Assembly: GCF_015694405.1 (NCBI RefSeq)
Contig: NZ_JADQDB010000002.1
Coordinates: forward strand, 496,001 to 560,000
Direction of reading: 5' to 3'
Length of the DNA stretch: 64,000 nucleotides
DNA from: Pelagibacterium limicola
Lineage (GTDB): Bacteria > Pseudomonadota > Alphaproteobacteria > Rhizobiales > Devosiaceae
Below, piece by piece: positions 43,364 to 52,798 of the stretch. Under the pieces are notes generated by a model. That model saw only the letters and a program-made list of their open reading frames with translations, searched no databases and was not told the origin of the DNA. The translations under genes were made by a program, and so were the position numbers. Every line of letters starts with the position of its first letter. Within the stretch, counting starts at the first letter, position 1.

Positions 43364-43558
43364 CTACGTTACGAATCCCATTGCTGCAGACGTTAGATCG
43401 CCGCGCAATTCTGGATTGGACCACAAAACCCACGCGCCAAACGCAATGGCAGCCAGCAGTGCCCATCCAAACAACTTGCGCATTATGGAGAAGACCAGCC
43501 ACAAGAGCACTATCGCGCCCACGCCAAGTCCAATCAGAGTATAAGTGTCGGTTGGAAT
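43364..43558 (-). CDS. Small two-helix membrane protein, possible ATT start
   Basis: The frame codes for a hydrophobic protein with two helices (TLIGLGVGAIVLLWLVFSIM and FGWALLAAIAFGAWVLW) and a polar end. A GAGGAG box lies exactly 7 bases before an ATT codon at 43558, with no ATG, GTG or TTG nearby in frame. A TTG at 43648 would give 94 residues but has no ribosome site at normal distance. A rare ATT start is therefore suggested, giving 64 residues. The alternatives are a mutated start or the longer form. Function is unknown. Confidence 0.5.
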   Translation of the reverse strand: MPTDTYTLIGLGVGAIVLLWLVFSIMRKLFGWALLAAIAFGAWVLWSNPELRGDLTSAAMGFVT

Positions 43559-43946
43559 TTTCGGGCTCCTCGAAAGGACGGTTTCTGAGCGCCATAGTTG
43601 TACAGTCAAAAATGGCCGAGGTGAGACGAACTCAACTCTTGGGTTCAAGCCTTTGAATTGTCGCCAGGTACCATCGATTGCTGGTTAGGGTGCGCCGAAT
43701 TCCTGCTTGCCGGCTTATCGTGGGACACTGGGCGATCGACAGGCTTTCGGCGGGTCTTCTGTCTCTTTGGGCATCGTCTGACACCTGCAGAGCATCTCCT
43801 GCGACAGGCTTAAGCGAACGAGGGCGTTTCGCCATTCGCGGGTCGCAATCGCGTCGTTGGAACCCGCATCGCCACAAAGAACTGAGGGGCAACGGTATCG
43901 GCCCCGAACCGGCAGGGGGAAGTCCACGGCCAGGGACAATCATCCG
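43559..43946 (-). other. Intergenic stretch, no gene recognised
   Basis: These 388 bases between the small membrane protein and the PAS protein gene hold several overlapping open frames on both strands, none with a ribosome site, a plausible composition or a recognised motif. No tRNA, repeat or terminator was seen. Confidence 0.5.
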
Positions 43947-44858
43947 TTACAGACTGGCCAGTATCTTGAGGAACTCTTCTCGCGTGGGGAGTGGAGAGGT
44001 CGACTTTTCCTCTGGCAGTTTGTGTTCCGGGTCGACCGTGCCGAGCATGATTATCATCCCGCCGATCTTTTTGTCGGTCGTGTACCATGGGCACATGACG
44101 CAGGTCTGGGCGATGGGTTTGCCGGTCCGGTCGGTGAGAAACGCGCGCGGACGGCGCAGGGTATGGCCCTCGAGCACCATGCGGTGTTCCCGGCGAATCT
44201 CCTCGCCCAATTCGGGATGCACCTCGTAGTGCGACTTGCCGACCAGATCGCGCGGCGCCTTCATTCCGTGTCCGGCCGCCCAGAAGTCGCTGACCGCGAG
44301 ATATCTCATCTCATTGTCGAGGATCGCGATTGCGGCGGGGATATTGTGCAGAAGCGCGCGCATGACGAGGCTGTGGCTCGATGACTTGGCGTTGACGGCT
44401 GCCCGTTCAGAGATGTCGCGCACCGTGCCTACAATGGCGATGATGTCGCCCTCCCGGTTGAGTTCGGCGTCTGCATGACATTCGATTGTCGAAACCCGCC
44501 CTGCCACGCTCACGTGCAGAATATCGCGATAGCCCTGTTTGCGGGCGATGGCTTGTTTCAATTGCTGGGCACTGTCGCGCTTGTCGCCACGCACCACCGC
44601 CCCGAAAACCGCACTGAGCGGCACCGGCTCACGCGTCGGCTCCAGCCCGAACATGCGGCATGCGAGGTCCGAGCAATAGAGATCGCCCGAAGGCAATTCG
44701 AGACGGAAGGTCCCCAGGCCGACGGTCTTCTCGAGCATCTGCAGGATGGCAGCCGCATTGAACAGATGCTTGCCCCAGCCCGCGTCGATCGGATCGTAGC
44801 CCGCGGGCAGTAATGATTTGGCTGTCGCATCAGCGGCGACCGTGACGTCAACCGACAT
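43947..44858 (-). CDS. PAS-domain protein
   Basis: The 303-residue protein has two PAS-like domains. The first (about residues 45-155) includes LGTFRLELPSGDLYCSDLACRMFGLE and ends in the PAC-type segment AIVGTVRDISERAAV. The second (about 165-290) includes IPAAIAILDNEMRYLAVSDFW and CPWYTTDKKIGGMIIM. No kinase, GGDEF or methyl-accepting output follows, so it may be a sensor subunit that acts on another protein. It carries a single Cys near the second domain (CVMCPW has two). The ATG at 44858 has only a weak ribosome site. Its neighbours are the CRTAC1-like and haloperoxidase genes on the same strand. Confidence 0.85.
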   Translation of the reverse strand: MSVDVTVAADATAKSLLPAGYDPIDAGWGKHLFNAAAILQMLEKTVGLGTFRLELPSGDLYCSDLACRMFGLEPTREPVPLSAVFGAVVRGDKRDSAQQLKQAIARKQGYRDILHVSVAGRVSTIECHADAELNREGDIIAIVGTVRDISERAAVNAKSSSHSLVMRALLHNIPAAIAILDNEMRYLAVSDFWAAGHGMKAPRDLVGKSHYEVHPELGEEIRREHRMVLEGHTLRRPRAFLTDRTGKPIAQTCVMCPWYTTDKKIGGMIIMLGTVDPEHKLPEEKSTSPLPTREEFLKILASL

Positions 44859-44914
44859 TTGAAAGATCCCGGATGCTATCTGACATAGATAGCGTTCCGT
44901 CGGTGAACAGTTTG

Positions 44915-46513
44915 CTAACGTGTGTCGGCGTCGGCCGCCCAACGGGTGATCCCGGCACCGCGCGTAACGCGATAAAAGCCATTGGCTTCAACGCCATACC
45001 ATTCGCTCGCCTCGCCTCCCGGCCAAAGGACGCGGATCTCGGCATCCTCGGCATCGCCCAGCCCGAAATGCCACCAGCCCGCGTGCCCGCTGACATGCCC
45101 GCCGCCCACGAAGACCTCGCGGCGCATGATCACTTCCCCGCGCCGGACCTCGGTCCACGAACCGATGCCATCCCGATTGCCGCCCTCCTGGTGGAGGGCC
45201 ACCTGCAGCCAGCCGCCGGGAATGTCGCTTACGTTCTGCCAGAGTTGTGTCTCGGCATGCCGGTTGACCACAAGGATGTCGATTAGGCCGTCCAGGTTGA
45301 AATCGGCGAGCATCGCCCCGCGAGCCGTCAGCATACTGGCCACTCCGGCGATATCGCCGGCCTCCATGAAAGTCCCGTCGGGACGTTGGAGCAAGAGGTT
45401 GTTGGGATCTTCGAGCGCAAAATCGGGCATCTCCCAGACGTTGCCCTTGGCGATGAACAGATCCATCAGCCCATCGTTGTTGACGTCTTCGAACTGCGGA
45501 TGCCAGGCCGTGCTGGGGCGGATCTCATCACCCGTATAGGGCCGGTGCGCCGTTACGCCGCGCGGAAACGCTGCCTCGACATAGGTCGGCAACGGTACCT
45601 CCCCTTCCCCAACCGGGGCGAGCACCTGAAGCCTGTTGTCGGTCATCGAGGTCAGGAAATACTCGGGATAGCCGTTGAAATCGAGATCTGCACTGGCGAT
45701 CCCCATTCCCCAGATGCGCAACTGCCGCCAACCTTCGTCAGCGCCAAAGAGCGCAGGCGTTTCGCCCGGCCGGACCTTCCAGAGCTGTTCCTGCCCGCCC
45801 TTGTAATACTCGCGGTCATTGGAAACCCGTAGAGAGGGCGTGCCGGAACGGTCCCAATCGGTGAACATCATCGAAAGCGAACAATAGCTTGGCTTGAGCG
45901 CTATTGGCGCGGCGAACCCGCCCGCCGCGGGCCTATGCAGCCAGTTATCGGTGCACGATCCCCAGGGGAACATCGGCTCGCTGCGGTCGACATAATTGCC
46001 CACCGCCAGCGTCGGCCAGTCGCTGTCCCTTTCCCAGGTTGCCGCAAACGCCGTTGACCATGCATCGCCGCCGTCGAAACCCCACGCCTCATTGGCCCGC
46101 TCGAACCGGCATTCTCCCAGGCCGCGCATCAGAACGTTCTCGCCCACGCGCAGCACGACCACGTCCATGATACCGTCGCTATCGATATCGATTGGGTAGG
46201 CGCCGGTGACCGCATCGAGTTCGAGCCCGGATTGTTGGGCCTCGAACGCCAGCGCGCCTCCGGGTTCGGATTTGTTACGATAAAAGACCGCCGGCGCGGA
46301 CCCGCCAGCCAGCAGCATGCCGGGCAATCCGTCTCCGTCGCAGTCAAAGACGGCAGCCCCGCCGCCGACCATATATTCCCACTCGCCCTCGAAAACGTGG
46401 GAAATTCCGGCCTTCGCCGTAACCTCTTCATAGCGCGGCACCACCGGGTCCTGCGCCCAAGCAGTCGAGACATACCCTGCCAGTGTCAGTCCAAAGACGA
46501 TGACCCGCTGCAT
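44915..46513 (-). CDS. CRTAC1-like protein with FG-GAP/VCBS repeats and ASPIC/UnbV domain
   Basis: The 532-residue protein has a signal peptide (about residues 1-20, ending STAWAQ) and Asp-rich calcium-binding FG-GAP repeats, such as FDCDGDGLPGMLLAGG, IDIDSDGIMDVVVL, FEDVNNDGLMDLFIA and ADFNLDGLIDILVV. A C-terminal ASPIC/UnbV region (about 440-525) follows. It is secreted and probably forms a beta-propeller. CRTAC1-like genes are often next to a haloperoxidase; here the two coding regions are 3 bp apart. The molecular role is unknown; a partner or scaffold for the haloperoxidase is inferred from the pairing. Confidence 0.88.
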   Translation of the reverse strand: MQRVIVFGLTLAGYVSTAWAQDPVVPRYEEVTAKAGISHVFEGEWEYMVGGGAAVFDCDGDGLPGMLLAGGSAPAVFYRNKSEPGGALAFEAQQSGLELDAVTGAYPIDIDSDGIMDVVVLRVGENVLMRGLGECRFERANEAWGFDGGDAWSTAFAATWERDSDWPTLAVGNYVDRSEPMFPWGSCTDNWLHRPAAGGFAAPIALKPSYCSLSMMFTDWDRSGTPSLRVSNDREYYKGGQEQLWKVRPGETPALFGADEGWRQLRIWGMGIASADLDFNGYPEYFLTSMTDNRLQVLAPVGEGEVPLPTYVEAAFPRGVTAHRPYTGDEIRPSTAWHPQFEDVNNDGLMDLFIAKGNVWEMPDFALEDPNNLLLQRPDGTFMEAGDIAGVASMLTARGAMLADFNLDGLIDILVVNRHAETQLWQNVSDIPGGWLQVALHQEGGNRDGIGSWTEVRRGEVIMRREVFVGGGHVSGHAGWWHFGLGDAEDAEIRVLWPGGEASEWYGVEANGFYRVTRGAGITRWAADADTR

Positions 46514-46516
46514 ACC

Positions 46517-47848
46517 CTACCTCCGCGTTACCAACGCATTGGCATAGGCGCCTATGCATTCACCCTGATCGAGCCCGTTGTCGATTGCCATGCGATAATG
46601 GATACCGCCATAGAGCCGTGAGATGGCCGCCTCCTCGGCGGCGTGCCGGAAACTCGTAAAGGAGCGGGGCGCGAGCCCATCCGCTTCATGGGTTGCGTCG
46701 ATGAAGGCAAAATCTTTTCCGAACAGGCGTTCGAGGACCATCGCCGCCGCACCCGATTGCGTCGAGTGTCCGCTTGGATATTCCGGGAAAGGAGGGGTAA
46801 TCAGCACCGTTTCCCAAGCCGGATCGAACAGCCGTTTGATGTAGCTTACCGGACGAACGAGGTTGAACTGGTATTTCGCCTCCCAGCAGCCAATGAAGGC
46901 GTCCGCAAGCGCGACTCCCAGCCGGGCCAGCGTGTCGACGGTTGTTGGGAGATCGGCATCCTCGCTGGCAAGAACCTGGAGGGCGATGCTGACCCAGTGT
47001 CCCGGTGGGGTCGGCGACAGCATGGGGTCGTCTGACCAGAAGCGGGCAATGGTCCTCTGCTCCTCGGTCAGGTTCCTGACGGTATCGTAGACTTCGCGAG
47101 CCTGAACATAAAAAGCCACGCCCTCCGTTTCGCTATAGGGCACGTGGTCTGGCACCGGGCACGATGCACCATCGGGCATGGCAAATGGGCGATTGTCGCC
47201 CCAACCGGGAAGCAAGGGGGCCTGCTGGAGCCGGATGGCATTGGTGGGCCGCCAGAACTGGCCTCCCTCCGTGGGTGTGTATTCGTACGGAAATCCGAGG
47301 TTTTCGATGGTCGCGCCACCATCGTCGAGCGACCATTGAAGGATATGTTCCGCCACGGCCAATCCGTACGCCCGGCTCCGCTCCACTACATCCGCCGAAA
47401 CGCTCGTCGCGAGGAGCCGCCCGATACCGTCGTCCATAGCCCGCATGGCGCGCTGGCCGGTCGGCCCGGTATTACCGAAGAAATTTTGGATGGTAGAAGC
47501 AAGCGCCGCATGCTGGACGACCGCTTCGTCATATTCCGCTCCGGCTTCACGCGGAGGGAATGCCATAAGCTCGTTCAATTGTCCGGCGAGGCTTTGGAGT
47601 TCCTCATCTCCCGAGGCCGCAGCCTCGTAAGCTGTAATAGCGAGATACGCAAATGCCCGGCTCGCCACAGGCGGTGTTTGCGTCGGTGTGTGGCGGACGA
47701 GTTCCAGTGCCATGCGATGCCAATTTAAGATGACATCCCGCGGTGCAAGTGGGACCTGAGCCGTAGCACCCGACGCAAATCCTACCAGAATCGAAAACAG
47801 GATCGCGCGTATCGCCCCCGTTCTCCATACCGAATACAGCCCCGGCAT
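46517..47848 (-). CDS. Vanadium-dependent haloperoxidase / PAP2-type phosphatase-family protein
   Basis: The 443-residue protein has a signal peptide (about residues 1-31, ending GATAQ) and the all-helical vanadate-binding fold. The active-site motifs are KYQFNLVRPVSYI (Lys and Arg), PEYPSGHSTQSG (Ser-Gly-His) and RLYGGIHYRMAIDNG (Arg and His). These bind vanadate in haloperoxidases and phosphate in PAP2 phosphatases; length and context favour the haloperoxidase. Such enzymes oxidise halides with hydrogen peroxide in the periplasm or outside. The ATG at 47848 follows GGAGGAG. The halide cannot be told from sequence. Confidence 0.9.
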   Translation of the reverse strand: MPGLYSVWRTGAIRAILFSILVGFASGATAQVPLAPRDVILNWHRMALELVRHTPTQTPPVASRAFAYLAITAYEAAASGDEELQSLAGQLNELMAFPPREAGAEYDEAVVQHAALASTIQNFFGNTGPTGQRAMRAMDDGIGRLLATSVSADVVERSRAYGLAVAEHILQWSLDDGGATIENLGFPYEYTPTEGGQFWRPTNAIRLQQAPLLPGWGDNRPFAMPDGASCPVPDHVPYSETEGVAFYVQAREVYDTVRNLTEEQRTIARFWSDDPMLSPTPPGHWVSIALQVLASEDADLPTTVDTLARLGVALADAFIGCWEAKYQFNLVRPVSYIKRLFDPAWETVLITPPFPEYPSGHSTQSGAAAMVLERLFGKDFAFIDATHEADGLAPRSFTSFRHAAEEAAISRLYGGIHYRMAIDNGLDQGECIGAYANALVTRR

Positions 47849-48081
47849 GGCTCCTCCAAATACCCGTGTCGCAGCGGTGGAATCCGCCTTTAAAGCGGTG
47901 GGCACCACGGCCCCCCTGTTTTGGCCCGACTATGCAGATCGTCGAAGGGTTCCGCAATGTATTTTTTCGACAGTTGAAATTATGGCCGCTACCGGCGAGG
48001 GCCGAATGAGCCCTTTTGCATTCTTCGCGCCGGTGGTAACCATCGATCCGGCATTGTCCATTGCGAGGAAAGGCTGAGGGC

Positions 48082-48858
48082 TTGGCACTTTATACCGATG
48101 GCAAAGTGGCGTTCGTCGCCAGCCCCACGGATGCCGCACAGGAGGCTCGCGAGGCGCTGGTGGCGCGCTATGGCGATGCGGGACTGGATAACGCCTCAAT
48201 CGTCGTAGCGCTCGGCGGTGACGGGCTCATGCTCGAAACACTGCACAAGGTAATGGATCGGCATGTCCCGGTTTACGGGATGAATTTTGGCTCCGTCGGC
48301 TTTCTGATGAACGAATATGGCGTTGAATCGCTCGACGTCCGCCTCCGCGCAGCCATGCCTACAACCATCCATCCACTTACAATGCGGGTACTCGACGCCG
48401 AAGGGAACACGCGCGAAGCCCTTGCGCTCAATGAAGTTTCCCTTTTTCGTTCGACCTACCAGGCCGCCAAGGTCGAGATCCGGATCGATGGCGACGTCCG
48501 GCTCGAGGAGTTGACCTGCGACGGCGTGATCGTTGCGACTCCCGCGGGTTCGACGGCCTATAACCTCTCGGCCCACGGCCCCATTCTGCCGATCACCGCG
48601 CCCCTACTCGCGCTTACCCCGATTTCTCCGTTCCGTCCGCGGCGCTGGCGCGGCGCCATACTCTCGAACCGCGCCTCGATAACCTTTCTCATCCGGGAGG
48701 CCCAAAAGCGCCCGGTGAGTGCGGTGGCCGACAATATCGAATTCACCAATGTCCTTGAGGTCAACGTCCACGAAGATCGCCGCCATGCGGTGACGCTGCT
48801 CTTCGATCCCGGACACAGCCTCGATGAGCGAATACTGGTGGAACAGTTCCGCTACTAG
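48082..48858 (+). CDS. nadK: NAD kinase
   Basis: The protein of about 258 residues converts NAD to NADP using ATP or polyphosphate. The glycine-rich catalytic motif [10 protein letters not shown] is at about residue 44, and the ATP-binding segment [10 protein letters not shown] and the downstream loop [18 protein letters not shown] are present. This last is the second conserved motif. The start is uncertain: TTG at 48082 has AGGAAAGG upstream, while TTG at 48061 gives 7 more residues without it. The family length of about 257 favours 48082. It is divergent from the haloperoxidase gene. Confidence 0.93.
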   Translation: MALYTDGKVAFVASPTDAAQEAREALVARYGDAGLDNASIVVALGGDGLMLETLHKVMDRHVPVYGMNFGSVGFLMNEYGVESLDVRLRAAMPTTIHPLTMRVLDAEGNTREALALNEVSLFRSTYQAAKVEIRIDGDVRLEELTCDGVIVATPAGSTAYNLSAHGPILPITAPLLALTPISPFRPRRWRGAILSNRASITFLIREAQKRPVSAVADNIEFTNVLEVNVHEDRRHAVTLLFDPGHSLDERILVEQFRY

Positions 48859-48915
48859 AGCGTACCCAGGCAAATTGGGTCATGTCCGATACTGTGAACC
48901 GGGACCGGGCAACGG

Positions 48916-50127
48916 CTAGGCCGCCGGCAATGCCAAGGGTGTATCGTGCTGCAGATTCGGCACCATCTGGACATCCGGCGCCTCCGAGGCGAAGGCCGGC
49001 ATCACGCCGCGCGCGGCCGCTCTCGCCAGTGCGATGTTCTGCTCGTTTAGATAGGCAAACGCCTCGTCGAGGGCGGGAGGAATATCGCCATCGTGCTCTG
49101 TGATCAGTTCCTCGATTAGCAGCGAAACGACGAAATGGCGGGCCGCCAGATCGTCGGCGAGGTCGGCATTCCGCGCGTGGAAAACCAGGCGCGCGAGCAA
49201 ATTGCGTACCGCCGGGGAAAACCCGCAACGCGAAAAGACCGCGTTAAGCGCCGCCCGGGAACCGCTGTCCAGCAGGGTAAAGACCTTTGCGCGAGACGTC
49301 TCTGACAGGTGGGTAAGGCAATCGGCGAAAAACAGGACCTGGCCATGCACCAGCGCATGCAGCATAAGCCGCGAATTGATCTGATCCGCCTCGGCCATGG
49401 AGGCGACGTAGCGCGCCCTACCCTTTCCTGCCTCGCGCTCGCCGATGGTCGCCGCCGCTGCATCGCCCGCGTCACGCAGCAGCCTTTGCAGCCGGCGTGG
49501 CTGGATCGAGCCTTTGACGATGCGCATGCCGCCCAGCGCCTCCCGGACGCGTTCGACCAAGTATAGCCGCGCCAGACCCGGCAAATCCTTGCGCCGGAAC
49601 AAGGCCCCGCGCACCTTTGCATCCTCGCCCCATTGCTCGGCCAGGGCCATCAGGTCGTCCTCGGGAAATTCGAGGTCGGGCCGCGCGAGGACCCGGATAC
49701 AGATATCTGCGGAACCAATGCGCAATAAGGCCAGCGCCACGCGCAACGACAGCCTAGACCGCACCGTCATCACCGCGAGCATGTCGGGATCGCCCGAGCG
49801 GATGATACCCATGAGATCGGCATCGAGCAGGACCGGCGAATACTGCACGACCGCCCGAGAAATGACCGGCGCATCCTGGGCCAGCGAAAGCATGATCGGG
49901 CGCGGCGCGCGGTCGGAATGCAGGAGCCCATAGGCAAGAGCGGCGCGCACCCGCACCGATGCATCGTCGAGGAAATTGACGAGCGCGGCATAAAGCGCCG
50001 CCTGCTCATCAGCCGGCCCCCGGTGGTCAAGATAGGCAAGCGCCGCCAGATGGGCCGCCTGCCCGCGCTCCTCGCTATCGGTGGATTGAGAAAGCTCTAC
50101 ATAACGCTGATAGGCGACCATACGCAT
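48916..50127 (-). CDS. DUF2336 domain protein
   Basis: The protein of about 403 residues is soluble, all-helical and built of short repeats in its N-terminal half. That half is HEAT-like (AALAYLDHRG, VRVRAALAYGLLHSD, LMGIIRSGDPDMLAVMTV). The C-terminal half holds the DUF2336 region, common in Hyphomicrobiales and of unknown function. The ATG at 50127 is preferred; GTG at 50136 and ATG at 50121 are close alternatives. No partner gene was seen; it is followed by the nadK gene on the opposite strand. Confidence 0.85.
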   Translation of the reverse strand: MRMVAYQRYVELSQSTDSEERGQAAHLAALAYLDHRGPADEQAALYAALVNFLDDASVRVRAALAYGLLHSDRAPRPIMLSLAQDAPVISRAVVQYSPVLLDADLMGIIRSGDPDMLAVMTVRSRLSLRVALALLRIGSADICIRVLARPDLEFPEDDLMALAEQWGEDAKVRGALFRRKDLPGLARLYLVERVREALGGMRIVKGSIQPRRLQRLLRDAGDAAAATIGEREAGKGRARYVASMAEADQINSRLMLHALVHGQVLFFADCLTHLSETSRAKVFTLLDSGSRAALNAVFSRCGFSPAVRNLLARLVFHARNADLADDLAARHFVVSLLIEELITEHDGDIPPALDEAFAYLNEQNIALARAAARGVMPAFASEAPDVQMVPNLQHDTPLALPAA

Positions 50128-50196
50128 CCCCGGCACTCAACGGGCTCACCTTATGCGGGAAGGCTTAAGGATTGGTTCACCATAAATCCCGCAACC

Positions 50197-51012
50197 CTAT
50201 TCCCCCGAATAGAAGCCGCTGAACAGCGTCCTTGGCTGTGGCGCCTCGACCGGCGCTCCCGGCGCGCCGTCGACCTCGGTTGAGAAGAGGGAGGAGAATG
50301 AGACACCGGGCGGGATCAAAGGACGATTGTCGAGTTCCATCCGAGACGGCAGGGGTTGCTGGTTGGCGTATTGCTGGGCCGTGAACCCGGCGTTGGCGGG
50401 TCCAGGCTGGGCGTGGTGCCGGGCGACAAGCACCTGATAGACCTCCCGCACCGTGCGGGGACGACCATTGTCGTAAAAGATGGTGCGGTTCGCCTCGGCC
50501 GGCCGGGGAAAAAGCTGCGCCGCGATCGCATCGGGTCGTTCGAGCCCCGCCTGGAAAAACCGCTCCGCCCCGCGGGCACCCAGGAAATGTGCGATGTAGA
50601 GCTCTCCGGGACTGGGCGTGCGCCCGAACTTCTGCTGTAAATAATCCCCGTTCCGGCGCGTAAAGGCAGCAGCGAGATCGGAAGCGACCTCAGGATCCTT
50701 GCGCAAATCGAGAATCTGCTGCCGGATCATCGGGTTACGGACAAAGAATTCGCCGTTGTACTCCTCGATATGATCGGCGAAGTCCTGATAGCCAAGCCGC
50801 GGCCCCTCATCCTTCATCACCTCGAACCACGTGCTCTCGATAAACTGGAACAAGCCGGTAGCCGTAGAGGTAGAAGCGCGGGCGTTGGGATTGAGACTGC
50901 TCTCGCGGATCGCCGTCTGCACGAGGTAATCGAAATCCACGCCATTGCGCTGCCCAGCCCTGTCGATGGCATAGGCGATAGGCGCGGGAATGTTCGAAAT
51001 GGGCGACGCCAT
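50197..51012 (-). CDS. Lytic transglycosylase domain protein
   Basis: The 271-residue protein begins MASPISNIPAPIAYAIDRAG and has a lysozyme-like fold. The catalytic Glu is in AIRESSLNPNARA, followed by STATGLFQFIESTW and FGRTPSPGELYIAHFLGARG, typical of the soluble lytic transglycosylases of rhizobia. It cleaves glycan strands of peptidoglycan. No Sec signal peptide is seen, so export must follow another route (for example the flagellar apparatus) or the start is different. The C-terminal 70 residues are Pro-rich and likely unstructured. Confidence 0.88.
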   Translation of the reverse strand: MASPISNIPAPIAYAIDRAGQRNGVDFDYLVQTAIRESSLNPNARASTSTATGLFQFIESTWFEVMKDEGPRLGYQDFADHIEEYNGEFFVRNPMIRQQILDLRKDPEVASDLAAAFTRRNGDYLQQKFGRTPSPGELYIAHFLGARGAERFFQAGLERPDAIAAQLFPRPAEANRTIFYDNGRPRTVREVYQVLVARHHAQPGPANAGFTAQQYANQQPLPSRMELDNRPLIPPGVSFSSLFSTEVDGAPGAPVEAPQPRTLFSGFYSGE

Positions 51013-51061
51013 TGGAATCCGACTCGAGGAAAACCTATGGTTAATAGAATCCTACCAGAGG

Positions 51062-51655
51062 TTAACCACCCGTTAAGGATGGTGCCCAGAACACCGTTTT
51101 CGCCTTGACATCCGGCCGATCGCGCTCTTCGAGCCGGGTTTGCGGCGTGCCGATATGCACAAAACCGACAAACCGCTCTCCCGGCTGCGCACCAAGCATC
51201 GCCGCGGCCTCCTCGTCATAGGCAAACCACCGCGTCACCCAATGCGTGCCAAAGCCGAGCGCATTGGCCGCATGACAGAGATTGAAGCAGGCATTGCCGG
51301 CCGCCAGGAGTTGCTCGAACTCCGGGATCTTGACGTGCGGCGCGGCCATACTCACCACCCCCACCGTGACGGGCGCCGGCAGAAACTGATTGCGCTCGAT
51401 CTCAAGCCGGTCATCGGCGGCCTCCGGCTCGCGTGATTTGATGAGATCGGCCAGCATTTCTCCAGCTTGTTTTCGCGCCTCGCCCGAAAAGACGATGAAT
51501 CGCCAGGGAGCCAGCTTCCCGTGGTCGGGGACGCGGCAGGCGATCGTCAGAATTTCCTCAAGAGCTTCGACGCCCGGGCCCGGCTCAGCCAGGAACGGCG
51601 CGGTAACGGTACGGCGCGTGTGGAGATAATCGCGAAGGGCGGCATTGACGGTCAT
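51062..51655 (-). CDS. Nitroreductase family protein (YdjA-like)
   Basis: The 197-residue protein has the FMN-binding pattern of the short YdjA nitroreductases: RTVTAPFLAEPGP at the N-terminus, VPDHGKLAPWRFIVFSGEAR, the central LLAAGNACFNLCHAANALGFG and a C-terminal region with GERFVGFVHIGTP. It would use NAD(P)H to reduce nitro or quinone groups in the cytosol as a dimer; the substrate is unknown. It is divergent from the exported protein gene at 51782. Confidence 0.9.
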   Translation of the reverse strand: MTVNAALRDYLHTRRTVTAPFLAEPGPGVEALEEILTIACRVPDHGKLAPWRFIVFSGEARKQAGEMLADLIKSREPEAADDRLEIERNQFLPAPVTVGVVSMAAPHVKIPEFEQLLAAGNACFNLCHAANALGFGTHWVTRWFAYDEEAAAMLGAQPGERFVGFVHIGTPQTRLEERDRPDVKAKTVFWAPSLTGG

Positions 51656-51781
51656 GACGGGTTGAAGCTCCGGAACTTGCTCGATGGGCGCGCTTATGAC
51701 ACAGCTTTTCCCGATTTCGGAATTAGGAATCGCGGCAGGAATGAAAACCCTTGCAGAGCAGCAAGCGGAAACGGCAGGCGA

Positions 51782-52792
51782 ATGCGGTTATTGATAGCAC
51801 TGAGCATATTGGCCCTTGGGCTTGCCCAACCGGCTGCGGCCCAGAATGGCGCCGAGGAAATGATCGCACCGGTTCCTCCCCCCCGCCCCGCGCATCTTGG
51901 CGGCACCGCCAATGACAATGAGTTCGATATCGAAAACCCTTTCGATGAAGATGAATTGCCTGAAGGCGTCATCATCGACGGGGGCACGTTTGACGACGAG
52001 TTCGATGCCCGTCCTGATTTTTCGGGCATAACCACGCCCCAGCCGCTGACGCTCTCGGCCCGCATTTCCTCCAATGGGCCCTACATACCCGAGGGACTGG
52101 TCTGGCGGATTTTCGACTCCCGCACCGATTCGAGTGGGGAACTGGCGATGGTCGCAAAATCCGAGGACGCCACCGCGACGTTCGGCCTCCCGCCGGGTGA
52201 ATACATGCTGCATGTAGCTTTCGGCCGCGCGCAGGCGACGGACACCCTCTTCGTCGAACCCGGTCCCAACAACCGCACGATCATCTTCGAAGTCGGTGCA
52301 TTGAGGCTCGATGCCCTCATCACCGGTGACATCGCCATTCCTCCGGGGATGCTGCGTTTCGACATCTATTCGGACGGCCCCAACGGTCGCATCACCGTGG
52401 CAGAAAACATTCCCCCAGGCGAACTCGTCCATCTCAATGCGGGGGTCTATTCGATCGTATCGCGCTTCGGTCCGATCAACGCCGTCATCCGCTCCGAATT
52501 ACGGGTCGAGCCGGGTCAGGTCACAGAAGCGACGCTGTACCATAAGGCCGCCCAGGTCACTTTAAAGCTCGTCTCCGAAGAAGGTGGCGAGGCCATTGCG
52601 GATGTCGAATGGACAATCAAGACAGCTGGAGGCGAGACGGTCTTCACCGATATCGGCGCTTTCCCGGCGACGGTTCTCGCTGAGGGCCAGTACCTTGCGC
52701 TCGCCAAGCTCGGACCCACCGTCTACAACCGTGAATTCGAAGTGCGGCCTGGCTCGGCGCGCGAAATCGAAATCCTCACCACGGTATATTAG
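51782..52792 (+). CDS. Exported beta-rich protein of unknown function
   Basis: The 336-residue protein has a clear signal peptide (about residues 1-20, LLIALSILALGLAQPAAA) and an acidic linker (about 25-70). Repeated beta-sandwich units of about 85 residues follow (patterns such as LPPGEYMLHVAFG, IPPGELVHLNAGVYSIVSRFG, AEGQYLALAKLG), each with a Gly-Tyr turn. The repeats resemble carboxypeptidase-regulatory or similar Ig-like domains, so a periplasmic or cell-surface structural role is possible. No catalytic residue set was recognised. A strong hairpin terminator follows the stop. Confidence 0.8.
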   Translation: MRLLIALSILALGLAQPAAAQNGAEEMIAPVPPPRPAHLGGTANDNEFDIENPFDEDELPEGVIIDGGTFDDEFDARPDFSGITTPQPLTLSARISSNGPYIPEGLVWRIFDSRTDSSGELAMVAKSEDATATFGLPPGEYMLHVAFGRAQATDTLFVEPGPNNRTIIFEVGALRLDALITGDIAIPPGMLRFDIYSDGPNGRITVAENIPPGELVHLNAGVYSIVSRFGPINAVIRSELRVEPGQVTEATLYHKAAQVTLKLVSEEGGEAIADVEWTIKTAGGETVFTDIGAFPATVLAEGQYLALAKLGPTVYNREFEVRPGSAREIEILTTVY

Positions 52793-52798
52793 CGCCTT

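Noticed and set aside
43678-44229. Open frame of 183 codons on the plus strand
   Set aside because: It overlaps the PAS gene on the other strand, has no ribosome site and an arginine/serine-rich composition typical of a shadow frame.
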